Notes under the pieces: model-generated | Told to the model about the DNA's origin: nothing | The model's database searches: none | The model's input: only the letters and a program-made list of their open reading frames with translations | Made by a program: the position numbers and the translations under genes | Part shown: in pieces, positions 1 to 30,800 of the stretch | Layout of the letters: each line of letters opens with the position of its first letter | Position numbering within the stretch: the stretch's first letter is position 1 | Assembly (NCBI GenBank): GCA_021613375.1 | Contig: CM038720.1 | Span: 42,832,089 to 42,896,088, forward strand | Direction: 5' to 3' | DNA from: Megaleporinus macrocephalus | Lineage: Eukaryota; Chordata; Actinopteri; Characiformes; Anostomidae | Length of the DNA: 64,000 nt

Positions 1-551
1 ATGTGTGTGTGAGTGTGTGTGTGTGTATGTGTGTGTGAGTATGTGTGTGTGAGTGTGTGTGTGTGTGATTGTGTATGTATGTGTGTGTGTGTGAGTATGT
101 GTGTGTGAGTGTGTGAGTATGTGTGTGTGTAAGTGTGTGAGAATGTGTGTGTGTATGTGTGTGTGTGAGTGTGTGAGTATGTATGTATATGTGTGTGAAT
201 ATGTGTGAGTATGTGTGTAAGTGTGTGAGAATGTGTGAGTGTGTGTGTGAGTGTGTGTGTGTGTATGTATGTATGTGTGTGTGAATATGTGTGTGTGTAA
301 GTGTGTGAGAATGTGTATGTGTGTGTGTGAGTGTGTGAGTATGTATGGATGTGTGTGTGAATATGTGTGTATGTGTGTGTAAGTGTGTGAGAATGTGTGT
401 GTTTATGTGTGTGTGTGAGTATGTATGTATGTGTGTGTGAATATGTGTGTGTATGTGTGTGTGTAAGTGTGTGAGAATGTGTGTGTGTGAGTGTGTGTGT
501 GTCTGTGTGTGTGTGTGAGTATGTATGTATGTGTGTGTGAATATGTGTGTG

Positions 552-595
<44 letters not shown>

Positions 596-613
596 AGTGT
601 GTGAGTGTGTGTG
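1..613. repeat. Imperfect (TG)n / GAGTGTG microsatellite
   Basis: About 0.6 kb of TGTGTG interrupted by GAGTGTG, TATGTATG and GTAAGTGTGTGAGAA variants. A loose higher-order unit containing 'GTGTGAATATG' recurs several times. It ends about 40 bases before the first visible phldb2 exon and therefore lies in the upstream intron. Confidence 0.95.
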
Positions 614-653
614 TATCTATATCCTCACACACTGAATCCTCGTCCGTCCACAG

Positions 654-17217
<16,564 letters not shown>

Positions 17218-18995
17218 GCAGCAGCTTTTCTAGACCACAACAACAACAACGACATCATCATCATCGGCTGGATTAACACTGATCCTGGACAGAATCCGGC
17301 CGTCCTGCTGTTTGAGGAACCCGTCCATATCTGAATTATCGGACCTGATGATGGGTATTTATAGGTACTGCTGTTATAAGCAGCCTCTGGAAAGTCCTGG
17401 GAGGCTGGAGAAGATCCATTATCACAAATCCTCAGATCTGAATCGTACCCTGGACCTGCGTACGCTGACCCATTTCTCTGAGTTTCAGGCTGGAACTCGA
17501 GGCGGATCGTTCTTCGTGACACACTTTTGGTGCTTTTGTCCTACTTTGCCTGTTTTAATGGGCAGTGTTTGGGTTATAGGTGGCCACAGATTGGATACAG
17601 GAACGTAGATCTGTTTGGCTGAAGAGCTTCAAACCCCAGACTGAACGACTGCTGTGGTGGACGTGCTGCTCTCTGGTTTAATAATCAGAGCTGAAGAGAG
17701 GAAATAGCTTTTTCATGATTCTATTTTAGGCTCCTGCAATTTCTCTTTATTTTAAAGTGCCTTTATCGTCCCGTGCTGACGTGATGACATGGTGTTTGGC
17801 TGAACGTACATCCTCTGGAGGAGTTATTCCCAGTCCTGGAGTTCAGCAAGCAGGGAAAACACTAAATCCAGGACCAGCTTTACTGTCTTACTGCAGAGCT
17901 CCAGTGAGGTACCAGTGCAGCCTGTTCCTCCTCTGTGCCTTCGCTCAGGAACACAAGACCAAACAACACCGCCCAGCACCAAAGATACAGTACACTGCAG
18001 ATGTTCACCAGCAAAAGTTTGGAGACACCTACCTGAATATATACGTGTATAACTATAGAGTGTATAACAAATATTACTAGAACAACATTTGAGTGTATTT
18101 AAATGTAAAAATGAGAATGTATATTTTTATAAGAGCTATAAAACCACCAAACCTGTTTATCAGAACAAGATCTCAGCATCTACACTATCTTCTTCAGTCC
18201 TGTTAGAGAAGCAGCTCATGTGGCTCCTCATGAAGCTGCTCGTCAGAATGTTCAAAATATGTAAACCTGTATCAGAGCAAATGAGCTCATTTCTAAAAGA
18301 CCCTCTAAACATTCTTTAAACACAACCAGATGTTTAATTCTGCTCCAGGAATAATTCCATACCAACTATAGTTCTGATCTCCTCACACTTACTCACTAAT
18401 ATTAGTACTATTAATATAGTACACATAAGAACACACTTATTCACTAATATTAATGGGAAGCTGTGTCCAAACTTTTGATTTTATTACCTACTTTCTCTGA
18501 TTGTTGCAATTATGAACAGCTAATGAAACTCCAGCGAAGCAGCCTGACCCTGTTCTGTAAGTGGTGAAGCTGTAATGTTGCATCGTCACCAGCAGAGGGC
18601 TGAAGGGTTATTTGCACAGCTCCAGTGTGTTGGTGAATTAAACTTGTGTTAATCTATCTGAATCGTAGTGAAATGAGACATTGACCACAAACTCATAGGA
18701 ATTGGTCTTTTGATATTTTACATTTTGTATATTAATGATTATGCATGTAAGATATAAGAAACTTGACTGTGTTTATTGTTTATCTTCACCAAAATGACTC
18801 GCTCTTGTAAGTGGGAATATCATGAGTTCTGAGTTGGTATCACTAACGATAATGACCAAATAATAATATGGGACGAAAGGGACGTGCCTGCTGGTGTTTA
18901 TTGGTAAAGATTAATGATCGCTGGACGTTTGACTGCAGCACAAGGCGAAACTGTTTGAACTTATTTAACCTCAAAATAATTTGCATATAAAATAA
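17218..18995 (+). other. phldb2 3' untranslated region and downstream DNA
   Basis: No further coding sequence is recognisable. The first several hundred bases are probably 3' UTR; the only AATAAA I noticed lies far downstream, near 19793, so the transcript end is uncertain. CCAGCAGAGGGC at 18589-18600 resembles a CTCF core with one mismatch in the extended motif. Confidence 0.45.
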
Positions 18996-19246
18996 CAGGG
19001 CTGTGTCTGAAATCGTCCACTTGCTCTGTGTAGAACACTATATAGGGGACAGTGAGGGAGACAGTAGAGGGAACTCAGACGACAATCTTTTCAAAGAAAC
19101 CGCTATGCATTGTGGGGCATCAGCCTGTAAGTAGTGTACATTGTTTGTCCACTAGTTTTACAGTGCATTGTGGGTAAGAATATAGTGAACTATATAGGGA
19201 ATAGAACACTAAACAGTAAATAGAGTGCAATTTCAGACACACCCCA
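18996..19246. mobile_element. Short MITE with GGGCTGTGTCTGAAATCG terminal inverted repeats
   Basis: The left end is CAGGGCTGTGTCTGAAATCG and the right end is GCAATTTCAGACACACCCC, near-perfect inverted complements. Inside are inverted blocks such as ACACTATATAGG / CTATATAGGG and TGCATTGTGGG repeated. This arrangement is typical of abundant teleost MITEs. No coding capacity. Confidence 0.7.
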
Positions 19247-19270
19247 GGTTTGTGGAGCAAACTGTAGTCT

Positions 19271-19272
<2 letters not shown>

Positions 19273-19351
<79 letters not shown>
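19273..19351. repeat. (TA)n microsatellite
   Basis: About 39 uninterrupted TA units, flanked on the right by the dispersed repeat starting at 19352. A second, shorter (TA)n lies at 19506-19528. Confidence 0.97.
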
Positions 19352-19353
<2 letters not shown>

Positions 19354-19505
19354 TCACTGTCCAAAGAATTTCATGATGAATGGACCAATAGAAATGCTCC
19401 AAAAAAAATTCTGGTTACATTGACTTACATTGAAAGCAAAGACTGTAAAGCAAAGACCTCTTCTGTAAAGTTGCCATTTTGGAGCTTGGACAGCGATGAT
19501 ATTTA
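19352..19505 (+). mobile_element. Dispersed repeat containing GAATGGACCAATAGAAATGC, copy 1
   Basis: Shares TGAATGGACCAATAGAAATG, a following TTCTGGTT..ATTGACTT.CA.TGAAAG block and a CTGTAAAG..GC.ATT block with 40360-40510. The inverse occurs at 21240-21400 and 63660-63770. Four copies in one window mark it as an interspersed family. It is non-coding. Confidence 0.6.
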
Positions 19506-19925
19506 AATATATATATATATATATATATTCCCAACATTTCCAACAGGGAACACCATGGAGGACCATGTGCTTTGAACGCTGGTGATGCTTGAACAGGATG
19601 TTGGGGTCCTGGTTGTGGTCCTGGGCCTGATGGAGCCTGTATGAAGCCTGTATTCAGCAGTATATATGTCTGAGTATTTAAAATGTATTACAGTATTTTT
19701 GTAATCAGCTTTTGTATCTATATTTTTAAACGGTTCATTATTTTTACATGACCAGAAAATATTTTCACTAGCAACTGAAATGTAATCCATAATAAAGGCC
19801 TATTCAGAAGAAGGAGCCTGTAGTTCTGTTTATATATATATATATTAATCACATCCAGTTTTTGTACTGCAGCATATCACATAACGCTGAACCACTTGGC
19901 TCTGAGTTTGTATGTTTAACATCAG

Positions 19926-20296
<371 letters not shown>

Positions 20297-20297
<1 letters not shown>

Positions 20298-21235
20298 TCA
20301 TGGTTTTCATAGCTACGTGGCTGGCGCTCGTGTGTAGTTGTCATGTTTGGTTAACGCGTGGCTAGTCAGCCGTGCAGCCTCTCCCTCGCGATCACAATCC
20401 CGGCAGCCTCTCGTGAAAATTTGACCCAATTTATTCATTAGGAGCGCAATTACCGCCACCCCCATCTGTCGCTCGCTGCCCGTCCTGTATGTCCAGCACA
20501 GCTTCAGAAACACCCAGTCGTTTAGGGTTTAGTGTGTATATAACATGAAACTGCATTTTAGCATCCTTTATGTTGGGGCCACTCCCCTCTTCTTCCTCAG
20601 CCTCCTATTGGTTGACCTTGTGCGGTTGCCATGGTGATTTTTTTTTCGGTGAGGCATGGATAATTAGACAAACATGCTGATAATAGAGTGAGTCTGTTTT
20701 TTCACTAGAGGGCATTTATATACACACACACACAGACTGGGCTCCTGACTCACGCTGACCCTCTGACCTGGTCCAGAGCCAGAGAGCTGTTAATGCAAAT
20801 ACAGCCAGTCTGATCTCGAGGGGGGGAGGGGGGGGGGGCTTAGGAGTTAAGAGGAGCAGATATCAGATGTCTGAGGCTCAGAGAGGATGATTTCAGGTTC
20901 TTCTGTGAGCGGCTGTGAATGTGAGCATATGCTGATAATAGTAACCCGTGTAGTTAATCCTCCGTCGTGCTCGTGTGTCTGAGAGCTGGAACATGAAACA
21001 TCTGCTGCTGTTGGGGCTCAGATTGAGTTAAACACACACAATAAGCTACATGTTGAAAATCCTCCTCAGTACACTTACGCAATGTTAACTCCTTCCAGCT
21101 GCCACACCACGACCACCCACACACTCGTACGTAGTTTCTACACCCCCCCCAAACAAGTTAGTAGTCCAAACGCAATGGAAAGTAATCAGAATATGTTATT
21201 ATATATAATTCTTTACATTATTTCTTAATTTGTAA
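20297..21235. other. Intergenic unique DNA with a G-run at 20820-20840
   Basis: No gene recognised. Contains a G7-A-G12-like run after CTCGAG at about 20820 and a C8 run at about 21145. The stretch 20330-20520 is GC-rich and looks like single-copy DNA, but I cannot assign it. Confidence 0.4.
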
Positions 21236-21400
21236 CTGATAATGTTCACCACAACCTCCAAAATAGCAACTTTTCAGGAGAAGACAAAAACTGTCCTCAC
21301 TTTTAATGTAAGTCAATGGAACCAGAGTTGTTTAAAGAGGTTCTGGAGCATTTCTATTGGTTTAGTCATCAGGAAACTTATGAAGGACATAAAAAGTTGT
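21236..21400 (-). mobile_element. Dispersed repeat of the 19352 family, copy 2, inverted
   Basis: GAGCATTTCTATTGGTTTAG, preceded by AATGTAAGTCAATGGAACCAG and CTTTTCAGGAGA, is the reverse complement of the 19.35-kb and 40.4-kb copies. Confidence 0.6.
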
Positions 21401-21526
21401 GTTCAAAAAATATAGAAAAATAAAAATCAACTAAATATAATGGATAACCTGTATAACCACTAGCCTCTGTTTGTGGGGGTAAAAAACAAAACAATACATA
21501 TAAATACAGATAAATAACATCTAAAC

Positions 21527-21848
21527 ATCCATCCATCCATTATCTTCAGCTTCATCCCACTAGTCAGGGTTACAGAGAGGCTGGAGCCAATCACAGCGTC
21601 ATCAGGTGAAGGTAGAGTACACCATAGACAGGTGACCAGTTCATCACATGACCAACTCACACTCACATACACACTCACACCTACGGTCAGTTTAGAGTGA
21701 GGATCCTAACATGCATGTGTTTGGACTGTGAGAGGAAACCGGAGAACCCGGAGGAACCCACTCAAACACAGAGAGACCATACACACTCCACACAGAACCA
21801 CCCGGACCGGGAATCCCACCCAGATCATCTTACTGTGAGGAGACAGTG
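21527..21848 (+). mobile_element. Teleost dispersed element (ATCCATCCAT end), copy 1
   Basis: Begins ATCCATCCATCCATTATCTT, then GGCTGGAGCCAATCACAG, CATGCATGTGTTTGGACTGT, GAGGAAACCGGAGAACCCGG, ACTCCACACAGAACC, CCCAGATCATCTTACTGTGA, and runs directly into the 20-bp array ACCACTACACCACC. This order of blocks is a widespread fish repeat (from memory; class not assigned). The element recurs at 53725 and, inverted, at 63304. Confidence 0.75.
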
Positions 21849-22876
21849 CTGACCACTACACCACCATACTGACCACTACACCACCATACTGACCACTACA
21901 CCACCATACTAACCACTACACCACCATACTAACCACTACACCACTATACTAACCACTACACCACCGTACTGACTTCTACACCACCATACTAACCACTACA
22001 CCACCGTACTAACCACTACACCACCATACTGACCACTACACCACCATACTAACCACTACACCACCATACTGACCACTACACCACCATACTAACTACTACA
22101 CCACCATACTAACCACTACACCACCATACTAACCACTACACCACTGTACTAACCACTACACCACCATACTAACCACTACACCACCATACTAACCACTACA
22201 CCACCATACTAACCACTACACCACCATACTAACCAATACACCACCATACTGACTTCTACACCACCATACTAACCACTACACCACCGTACTAACCACTACA
22301 CCACCGTACTAACCACTACACCACCATACTAACTACTACACCACCATACTGACCACTACACCACCATACTAACCACTACACCACCATACTAACCACTACA
22401 CCACCATACTGACCACTACACCACCATACTAACCACTACACCACCGTACTAACCACTACACCACCGTACTAACCACTACACCACCATACTAACCAATACA
22501 CCACCATACTGACTTCTACACCACCATACTAACCACTACACCACCGTACTAACCACTACACCACCATACTAACCACTACACCACCGTACTGACCACTACA
22601 CCACCGTACTGACCACTACACCACCGTACTGACCACTACACCACCATACTAACCACTACACCACCTTACTAACCACTACACCACCATACTAACCACTACA
22701 CCACCGTACTGACCACTACACCACCATACTAACCACTACACCACCATACTAACCACTACACCACCATACTGACCACTACACCACCATACTGACCACTACA
22801 CCACCATACTAACCACTACATCACCATACTCAACACTACACCACCGTACTAACCACTACACCACCGTACTGACCAC
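21849..22876. repeat. 20-bp tandem array, about 51 copies (CTAACCACTACACCACCATA)
   Basis: Exact 20-base period with ACTAACC/ACTGACC and CCATA/CCGTA variants. The unit is the terminal segment of the dispersed element immediately to its left, so the array is an amplification of the element's end. Confidence 0.97.
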
Positions 22877-23465
22877 GCCTTTCTCATATATAACTATATA
22901 TTAGATCATTTGTATATTTATTTATTCAGCACATGTTCTTATCCAGAGCAACTTATGAATTAGCATTTTTTTCTTTTTTTCTTTTCTTTAATTTAATCTT
23001 TAAGGTCTGATTATAATTTAGCTGGAACTACGTGACAGTCCAGTCTGAACAGTGGTGATGAGTGTTTATCTCGTATGAACTTTAAGGAGGTAAAAACTCT
23101 TTGATCTCTCGGAGGAGACCCCGGGCGCTGGCTCATCCGTAAACAGAGCAGGTTTGCATTAACAGTGCGTCGCTCTCACTGAGCCGGTTCAGGCCGCCAA
23201 GAAGCGCGAGCCGCGTGGTTTCCAGCTAAACAGGCCGTTCTCTGCCCAGTCTCAGAGCCCGGGGCTCTCACTGAACACAGCTCTGTCTGTGCACTGCCCT
23301 TCAGAGCCGCATCTATAAATATCAATTCTTTGTTTCTCATCCTGCTTTCAGAAAATCTGCCTCGCCTCATGACTCTGATCAGACCCCAAATCTCTCCCTG
23401 TGACTCCAGAGACCAGGACTTCAGATATAGTGCTTAGTGTAGTGAGTTACACTGCAGCTCCTCAC
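22877..23465. other. Unique intergenic DNA, GC-rich in the middle
   Basis: 23100-23400 is non-repetitive, moderately CpG-containing and holds a CTATAAATATCA stretch. It could be a conserved non-coding element or an unlinked promoter. I see no convincing coding frame; the 64-codon minus-strand frame at 23176-23370 has no recognised similarity. Confidence 0.35.
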
Positions 23466-24616
23466 ACTACCTTCACCTACCTGTATACAGGTAAACTGTA
23501 ACACTACCTTCACCTACCTGTATACAGGTAAACTGTAACACTACCTTCACCTACCTGTGTACAGGTAAACTGTAACACTACCTTCACCTACCTGTATACA
23601 GGTAAACTGTAACACTACCTTCACCTACCTGTGTACATGTAAACTGTAACACTACCTTCACCTACCTGTGTACAGGTAATCTATAACACTACCTTCACCT
23701 ACCTGTGTACAGGTAAACTGTAACACGACCTTCACCTACCTGTATACAGGTAAACTGTAACACTACCTTCACCTACCTGTTTACAGGTAAACTGTAACAC
23801 TACCTTCACCTACCTGTATACAGGTAAACTTTAACACTACCTTCACCTACCTGTATACAGTTAAACTGTAACACTACCTTCACCTACCTGTGTACAGGTA
23901 AACTGTAACTCTACCTTCACCTACCTGTTTACAGGTAAACTGTAACACTACCTTCACCTACCTGTATACAGGTAAACTGTAACACTACCTTCACCTACCT
24001 GTGTACAGGTAAACTATAACACTACCTTCACCTATCTGTTTACAGGTAAACTATAACACTACCTTCACCTACCTGTGTACAGGTAAACTGTATCACTACT
24101 TTCACCTACCTGTGTACAGGTAAACTGTAACACTACCTTCCCCTACCTGTGTACAGGTAAACTGTAACACTACCTTCACCTACCTGTGTACAGGTAAACT
24201 GTAACACTACCTTCCCCTACCTGTGTACAGGTAAACTGTAACAATACCTTCACCTACCTGTGTACAGGTAAACTGTAACACTACCTTCACCTACCTGTGT
24301 ACAGGTAAACTGTATCACTACTTTCACCTACCTGTGTACAGGTAAACTGTAACACTACCTTCCCCTACCTGTGTACAGGTAAACTGTAACACTACCTTCA
24401 CCTACCTGTGTACAGGTAAACTGTAACACTACCTTCACCTACCTGTGTACAGGTAAACTGTAACAATACCTTCACCTACCTGTTTACAGGAAAACTGTAT
24501 CACTACCTTCACCTACCTGTTTACAGGAAAACTGTATCACTACCTTCACCTACCTGTGTACAGGTAAACTGTAACAATACCTTCACCTACCTGTTTACAG
24601 GAAAACTGTATCACTA
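23466..24616. repeat. 37-bp tandem array, about 31 copies, each with a palindrome
   Basis: The unit is 37 bases and includes CTACCTTCACCTACCTGT and GTACAGGTAAACTGTAAC. Units with TACCTGTATACAGGTA contain a perfect 16-base palindrome; GTGTAC and TTTAC variants break it by one base or more. Every copy also contains CAGGTAA, a splice-donor-like and E2-box-like string. The last units change to CAGGAAAACTGTATC. Confidence 0.95.
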
Positions 24617-24856
24617 CTCCATGATACCTTATAGTTGTTTATCTGTTATAATCTGATCCAGAGTCAGTTTTTCTTCTCAGCAGCCCGAACAAACCCCGAA
24701 CACAACCGGGTCTGCATCCAGTTACATCACGGCTGCCCGACACCCACACCCCCCCACCCCCCCGTCACCTCCCTCTCCCTCCATCCTCTCTCCTCTCTCC
24801 TCTCTCCTCTTACTCCCTCTCTCTCTGAATTCACTTATCTTCACCTGTCAGACGCC

Positions 24857-27800
24857 ACAGCTACACACAGCTCTCTAAACACAGCTCTCTACACACAGAT
24901 CTCTACACACAGCTCTCTACACACAGATCTCTACACACAGCTCTCTACATACAGCTCTCTACACACAGATCTCTACTCACAGCTCTCTACACACAGCTCT
25001 CTACATACAGCTCTCTACATACAGCTCTCTACACACAGATCTCTACACACAGCTCTCTACACACAGCTCTCTACTCACAGCTCTCTACACACAGCTCTCT
25101 ACATACAGCTCTCTACACACAGATCTCTACACACAGCTCTCTACACACAGATCTCTACACACAGCTCTCTACATACAGCTCTCTACACACAGCTCTCTAC
25201 TCACAGCTCTCTACACACAGCTCTCTACTCACAGCTCTCTACACACAGCTCTCTACATACAGCTCTCTACACACAGCTCTCTACACACAGCTCTCTACAC
25301 ACAGCTCTCTACACACAGATCTCTACACACAGCTCTCTACATACAGCTCTCTACACACAGCTCTCTACACACAGCTCTCTACACACAGCTCTCTACACAC
25401 AGATCTCTACACACAGATCTCTACACACAGCTCTCTACACACAGATCTCTACACACAGATCTCTACACACAGCTCTCTACACACAGATCTCTCCACACAG
25501 CTCTCTACACACAGCTCTCTACACACAGCTCTCTACACACAGATCTCTACACACAGCTCTCTACACACAGCTCTCTACACACAGATCTCTACACACAGCT
25601 CTCTACACACAGATCTCTACACACAGCTCTCTACACACAGCTCTCTACACACAGCTCTCTACACACAGCTCTCTACACACAGATCTCTACACACAGCTCT
25701 CTACACACAGCTCTCTCCACACAGCTCTCTACACACAGCTCTCTACTCACAGCTCTCTACACACAGCTCTCTACATACAGCTCTCTACACACAGATCTCT
25801 ACACACAGCTCTCTACACACAGCTCTCTACACACAGATCTCTACACACAGATCTCTACACACAGCTCTCTACACACAGCTCTCTCCACACAGCTCTCTAC
25901 ACACAGCTCTCTACTCACAGCTCTCTACACACAGCTCTCTACATACAGCTCTCTACACACAGCTCTCTACACACAGCTCTCTACACACAGATCTCTACAC
26001 ACAGCTCTCTACTCACAGCTCTCTACACACAGCTCTCTCCACACAGCTCTCTACACACAGATCTCTACATACAGCTCTCTACACACAGCTCTCTACACAC
26101 AGCTCTCTACACACAGATCTCTACACACAGCTCTCTACTCACAGCTCTCTACACACAGCTCTCTACACACAGCTCTCTACACACAGCTCTCTACACACAG
26201 CTCTCTACACACAGATCTCTACACACAGCTCTCTACACACAGATCTCTACACACAGATCTCTACACACAGATCTCTACATACAGCTCTCTACACACAGCT
26301 CTCTCCACACAGATCTCTACACACAGATCTCTACACACAGCTCTCTACACACAGATCTCTACACACAGATCTCTACACACAGCTCTCTACACACAGATCT
26401 CTACATACAGCTCTCTACACACAGCTCTCTACACACAGCTCTCTACATACAGCTCTCTACACACATCTCTCTACACACAGATCTCTACACACAGCTCTCT
26501 ACACACAGCTCTCTACACACAGATCTCTACACACAGCTCTCTACTCACAGCTCTCTACACACAGCTCTCTACACACAGCTCTCTACTCACAGCTCTCTAC
26601 ACACAGCTCTCTACATACAGCTCTCTACACACAGATCTCTACATACAGCTCTCTACACACAGCTCTCTACACACAGATCTCTACACACAGCTCTCTACAC
26701 ACAGATCACTACACACAGCTCTCTACACACAGCTCTCTCCACATAGCTCTCTACACACAGATCTCTACATACAGCTCTCTACACACAGATCTCTACACAC
26801 AGCTCTCTACTCACAGCTCTCTACACACAGCTCTCTACACACAGCTCTCTACACACATCTCTCTACACACAGCTCTCTACACACAGCTCTCTACACACAT
26901 CTCTCTACACACAGATCTCTACACACAGATCACTACACACAGCTCTCTACACACAGCTCTCTCCACATAGCTCTCTACACACATCTCTCTACACACAGCT
27001 CTCTACACACAGCTCTCTACACACATCTCTCTACACACAGCTCTCTACACACAGATCACTACACACAGCTCTCTACACACAGCTCTCTCCACACAGCTCT
27101 CTCCACACAGCTCTCTCCACACAGCTCTCTACATACAGCTCTCTACACACAGCTCTCTACACACAGCTCTCTACATACAGCTCTCTACACACATCTCTCT
27201 ACACACAGCTCTCTACACACAGCTCTCTACACACAGATCTCTACTCACAACTCTCTACACACAGCTCTCTACACACAGATCTCTACACACAGCTCTCTAC
27301 TCACAACTCTCTACACACAGCTCTCTACACACAGCTCTCTACATACAGCTCTCTACACACAGATCTCTACACAAAGCTCTCTACACACAGCTCTCTACAC
27401 ACAGCTCTCTACACACAGATCTCTACACACAGATCTCTACACACAGCTCTCTACACACAGCTCTCTACATACAGCTCTCTACACACAGATCTCTACACAA
27501 AGCTCTCTACACACAGCTCTCTACACACAGCTCTCTACACACAGATCTCTACACACAGATCTCTACACACAGCTCTCTCCACACAGCTCTCTACACACAG
27601 ATCTCTACACCCAGCTCTCTACACACAGCTCTCTACTCACAGCTCTTTACACACAGCTCTCTACTCACAGCTCTCTACACACAGATCTCTACTCACAGCT
27701 CTCTACACACAGCTCTCTACACACAGCTCTCTCCACACAGCTCCTACACACCTATCTCTACACACAGCTCTCTACACACAGCTCTCTACACAACAGATCT

Positions 27801-30800
27801 CTACACACAGATCTCTACACACAGCTCTCTACACACAGCTCTCTCCACACAGCTCTCTACAACACGACTCTCTACACACAGCTCTCTACACACAGATCTC
27901 TACACACAGCTCTCTCCACACAGCTCTCTACATACAGCTCTCTACACACAGCTCTCTACACACAGATCTCTACACACAGCTCTCTACACACAGATCTCTA
28001 CACACAGATCTCTACACACAGATCTCTACACACAGCTCTCTACACACAGATCTCTCCACACAGCTCTCTACACACAGCTCTCTACACACAGATCTCTCCA
28101 CACAGCTCTCTACACCCAGATCTCTACACACAGCTCTCTCCACACAGCTCTCTACACACAGATCTCTACACACAGCTCTCTACACACAGATCTCTACACA
28201 CAGATCTCTACACACAGCTCTCTACATACAGCTCTCTACACACAGCTCTCTACACACAGCTCTCTACACACAGCTCTCTCCACACAGCTCTCTACACACA
28301 GCTCTCTACACACAGCTCTCTACACACAGATCTCTACACACAGCTCTCTCCACACAGATCTCTACACACAGATCTCTACACACAGCTCTCTACTCACAGA
28401 TCTCTACACACAGCTCTCTCCACACAGCTCTCCTCACACAGATCTCTGCACACAGATCTCTACACACAGCTCTCTACACACAGATCTCTACACACAGATC
28501 TCTACACACAGCTCTCTACACACAGATCTCTACACACAGCTCTCTCCACACAGCTCTCTACACACAGATCTCTGCACACAGATCTCTACACACAGCTCTC
28601 TACACACAGCTCTCTACACACAGATCTCTACACACAGATCTCTACACACAGCTCTCTACACACAGATCTCTACACACAGCTCTCTACACACAGATCTCTA
28701 CACACAGCTCTCTACACACAGATCTCTACACACAGCTCTCTACACACAGATCTCTACACACAGCTATCTCCACACAGCTCTCTACATACAGCTCTCTACA
28801 CACAGCTCTCTACACACAGATCTCTACACACAGCTCTCTACACACAGCTCTCTACATACAGCTCTCTACACACAGCTCTCTACACACAGCTATCTCCACA
28901 CAGCTCTCTACACACAGCTCTCTACACACAGCTCTCTACATACAGCTCTCTACACACAGCTCTCTCCACACAGCTCTCTACACACAGCTCTCTACACACA
29001 GCTCTCTACACACAGATCTCTACACACAGCTCTCTACACACAGATCTCTCCACACAGCTCTCTACACACAGCTCTCTACACACAGATCTCTACACACAGC
29101 TCTCTCCACACAACTCTCTACACACAGCTCTCTCCACACAGCTCTCTACACATAGCTCTCTACACACAGCTCTCTCCACACAGATCTCTACACACAGATC
29201 TCTACACACAGCTCTCTCCACACAGCTCTCTACACACAGCTCTCTACACACAGATCTCTACACACAGCTCTCTACACACAGCTCTCTCCACACAGCTCTC
29301 TACACACAGCTCTCTACACACAGATCTCTACGCACAGCTCTCTCCACACAGATCTCTACACACAGCTCTCTCCACACAGCTCTCTACACACAGCTCTCTC
29401 CACACAGATCTCTACATACAGCTCTCTCCACACAGATCTCTACACACAGATCTCTACACACAGCTCTCTACACACAGCTCTGTACACACAGCTCTCTACA
29501 CACAGATCTTTACACACAGCTCTCTCCACACAGCTCTCTACACACAGATCTCTACACACAGCTCTCTACACACAGCTCTCTCCACACAGCTCTCTACACA
29601 CAGATCTCTACACCCAGCTCTCTACACACAGATCTTTACACACAGCTCTCTCCACACAGCTCTCTACACACAGCTCTCTACATACAGCTCTCTACACACA
29701 GCTCTCTACACACAGCTCTCTACACACAGCTCTCTACACACAGCTCTCTACATACAGCTCTCTACACACAGCTCTCTACATACAGCTCTCTACACACAGC
29801 TCTCTACACACAGCTCTCTACACACAGCTCTCTACACACAGCTCTCTCCACACAGATCTCTACACACAGCTCTCTCCACACCAGATCTCCTACACACAGC
29901 TATCTACATACACAGTCTCTCCAAACAGATCTCTCAACACAGCTCTCTCCACACAACTCTCTACCCACAGCTCCTATACACACAGCTCATCCTACTCACA
30001 GCTCTCTACACACAGCTCCTCATACACACAGATCTCTCCACACAGATCTCTACACACAGCTCCTCTCCACACAGATCTCTACACTCAGCCTTCTCATCAC
30101 ACAGCTCTCTACACACAGCTCTCTCTCACACAGCTCTCTACAACACAGCTCTTCTACACACAGCTATCCTACAACACAGCTCTCTACATACAGATCTCTT
30201 CACACAGCTCTCTCCACACAGCTCTCTACACACAGCCGTACACACAGATCTCTACGCACAGCTCTCTCCACACAGCTCTCTTCACACAGCTCTCTACACA
30301 CAGCTCTCTCCACACAGCTCTCTACGCACAGCTCTCTACACACAGATCTCTCAGCACAGCTCTCTACACACAGCTCTCTCTGCACAAAGATCTCTACACA
30401 CAGCTCTCTACATACAGCTCTTTCCACACAGATCTCTACACACAGCTCTCCACACACAGCTCTCTACACACAGCTATCTACACACAGCTCTCTCCACACA
30501 GCTCTCTCCACACAGCTCTCTACACACAGCTCTCTCCACACAGCTCTCTCCACACAGCTCTCTACATACAGCTCTCTACACACAGATCTCTACACACAGC
30601 TCTCTACACACAGCTCTCTACACACAGCTATCTACACACAGCTCTCTCCACACAGCTCTCTCCACACAGCTCTCTACACACAGCTCTCTCCACACAGCTC
30701 TCTCCACACAGCTCTCTACATACAGATCTCTACACACAGCTCTCTACACACAGCTCTCTTAGCACAGCTCTCTCCACACAGCTCTCTACACACAGCTCTC

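Noticed and set aside
23466..24616. CRISPR-like regular repeats
   Set aside because: Units are contiguous with no unique spacers, and the context is a vertebrate genome.
24635..26746. 703-codon open frame of repeated STHSSLHTALYTQL
   Set aside because: Pure translation of the 14-bp array (42 bases = three units). All frames and both strands are similarly open, and no non-repeat domain is present.
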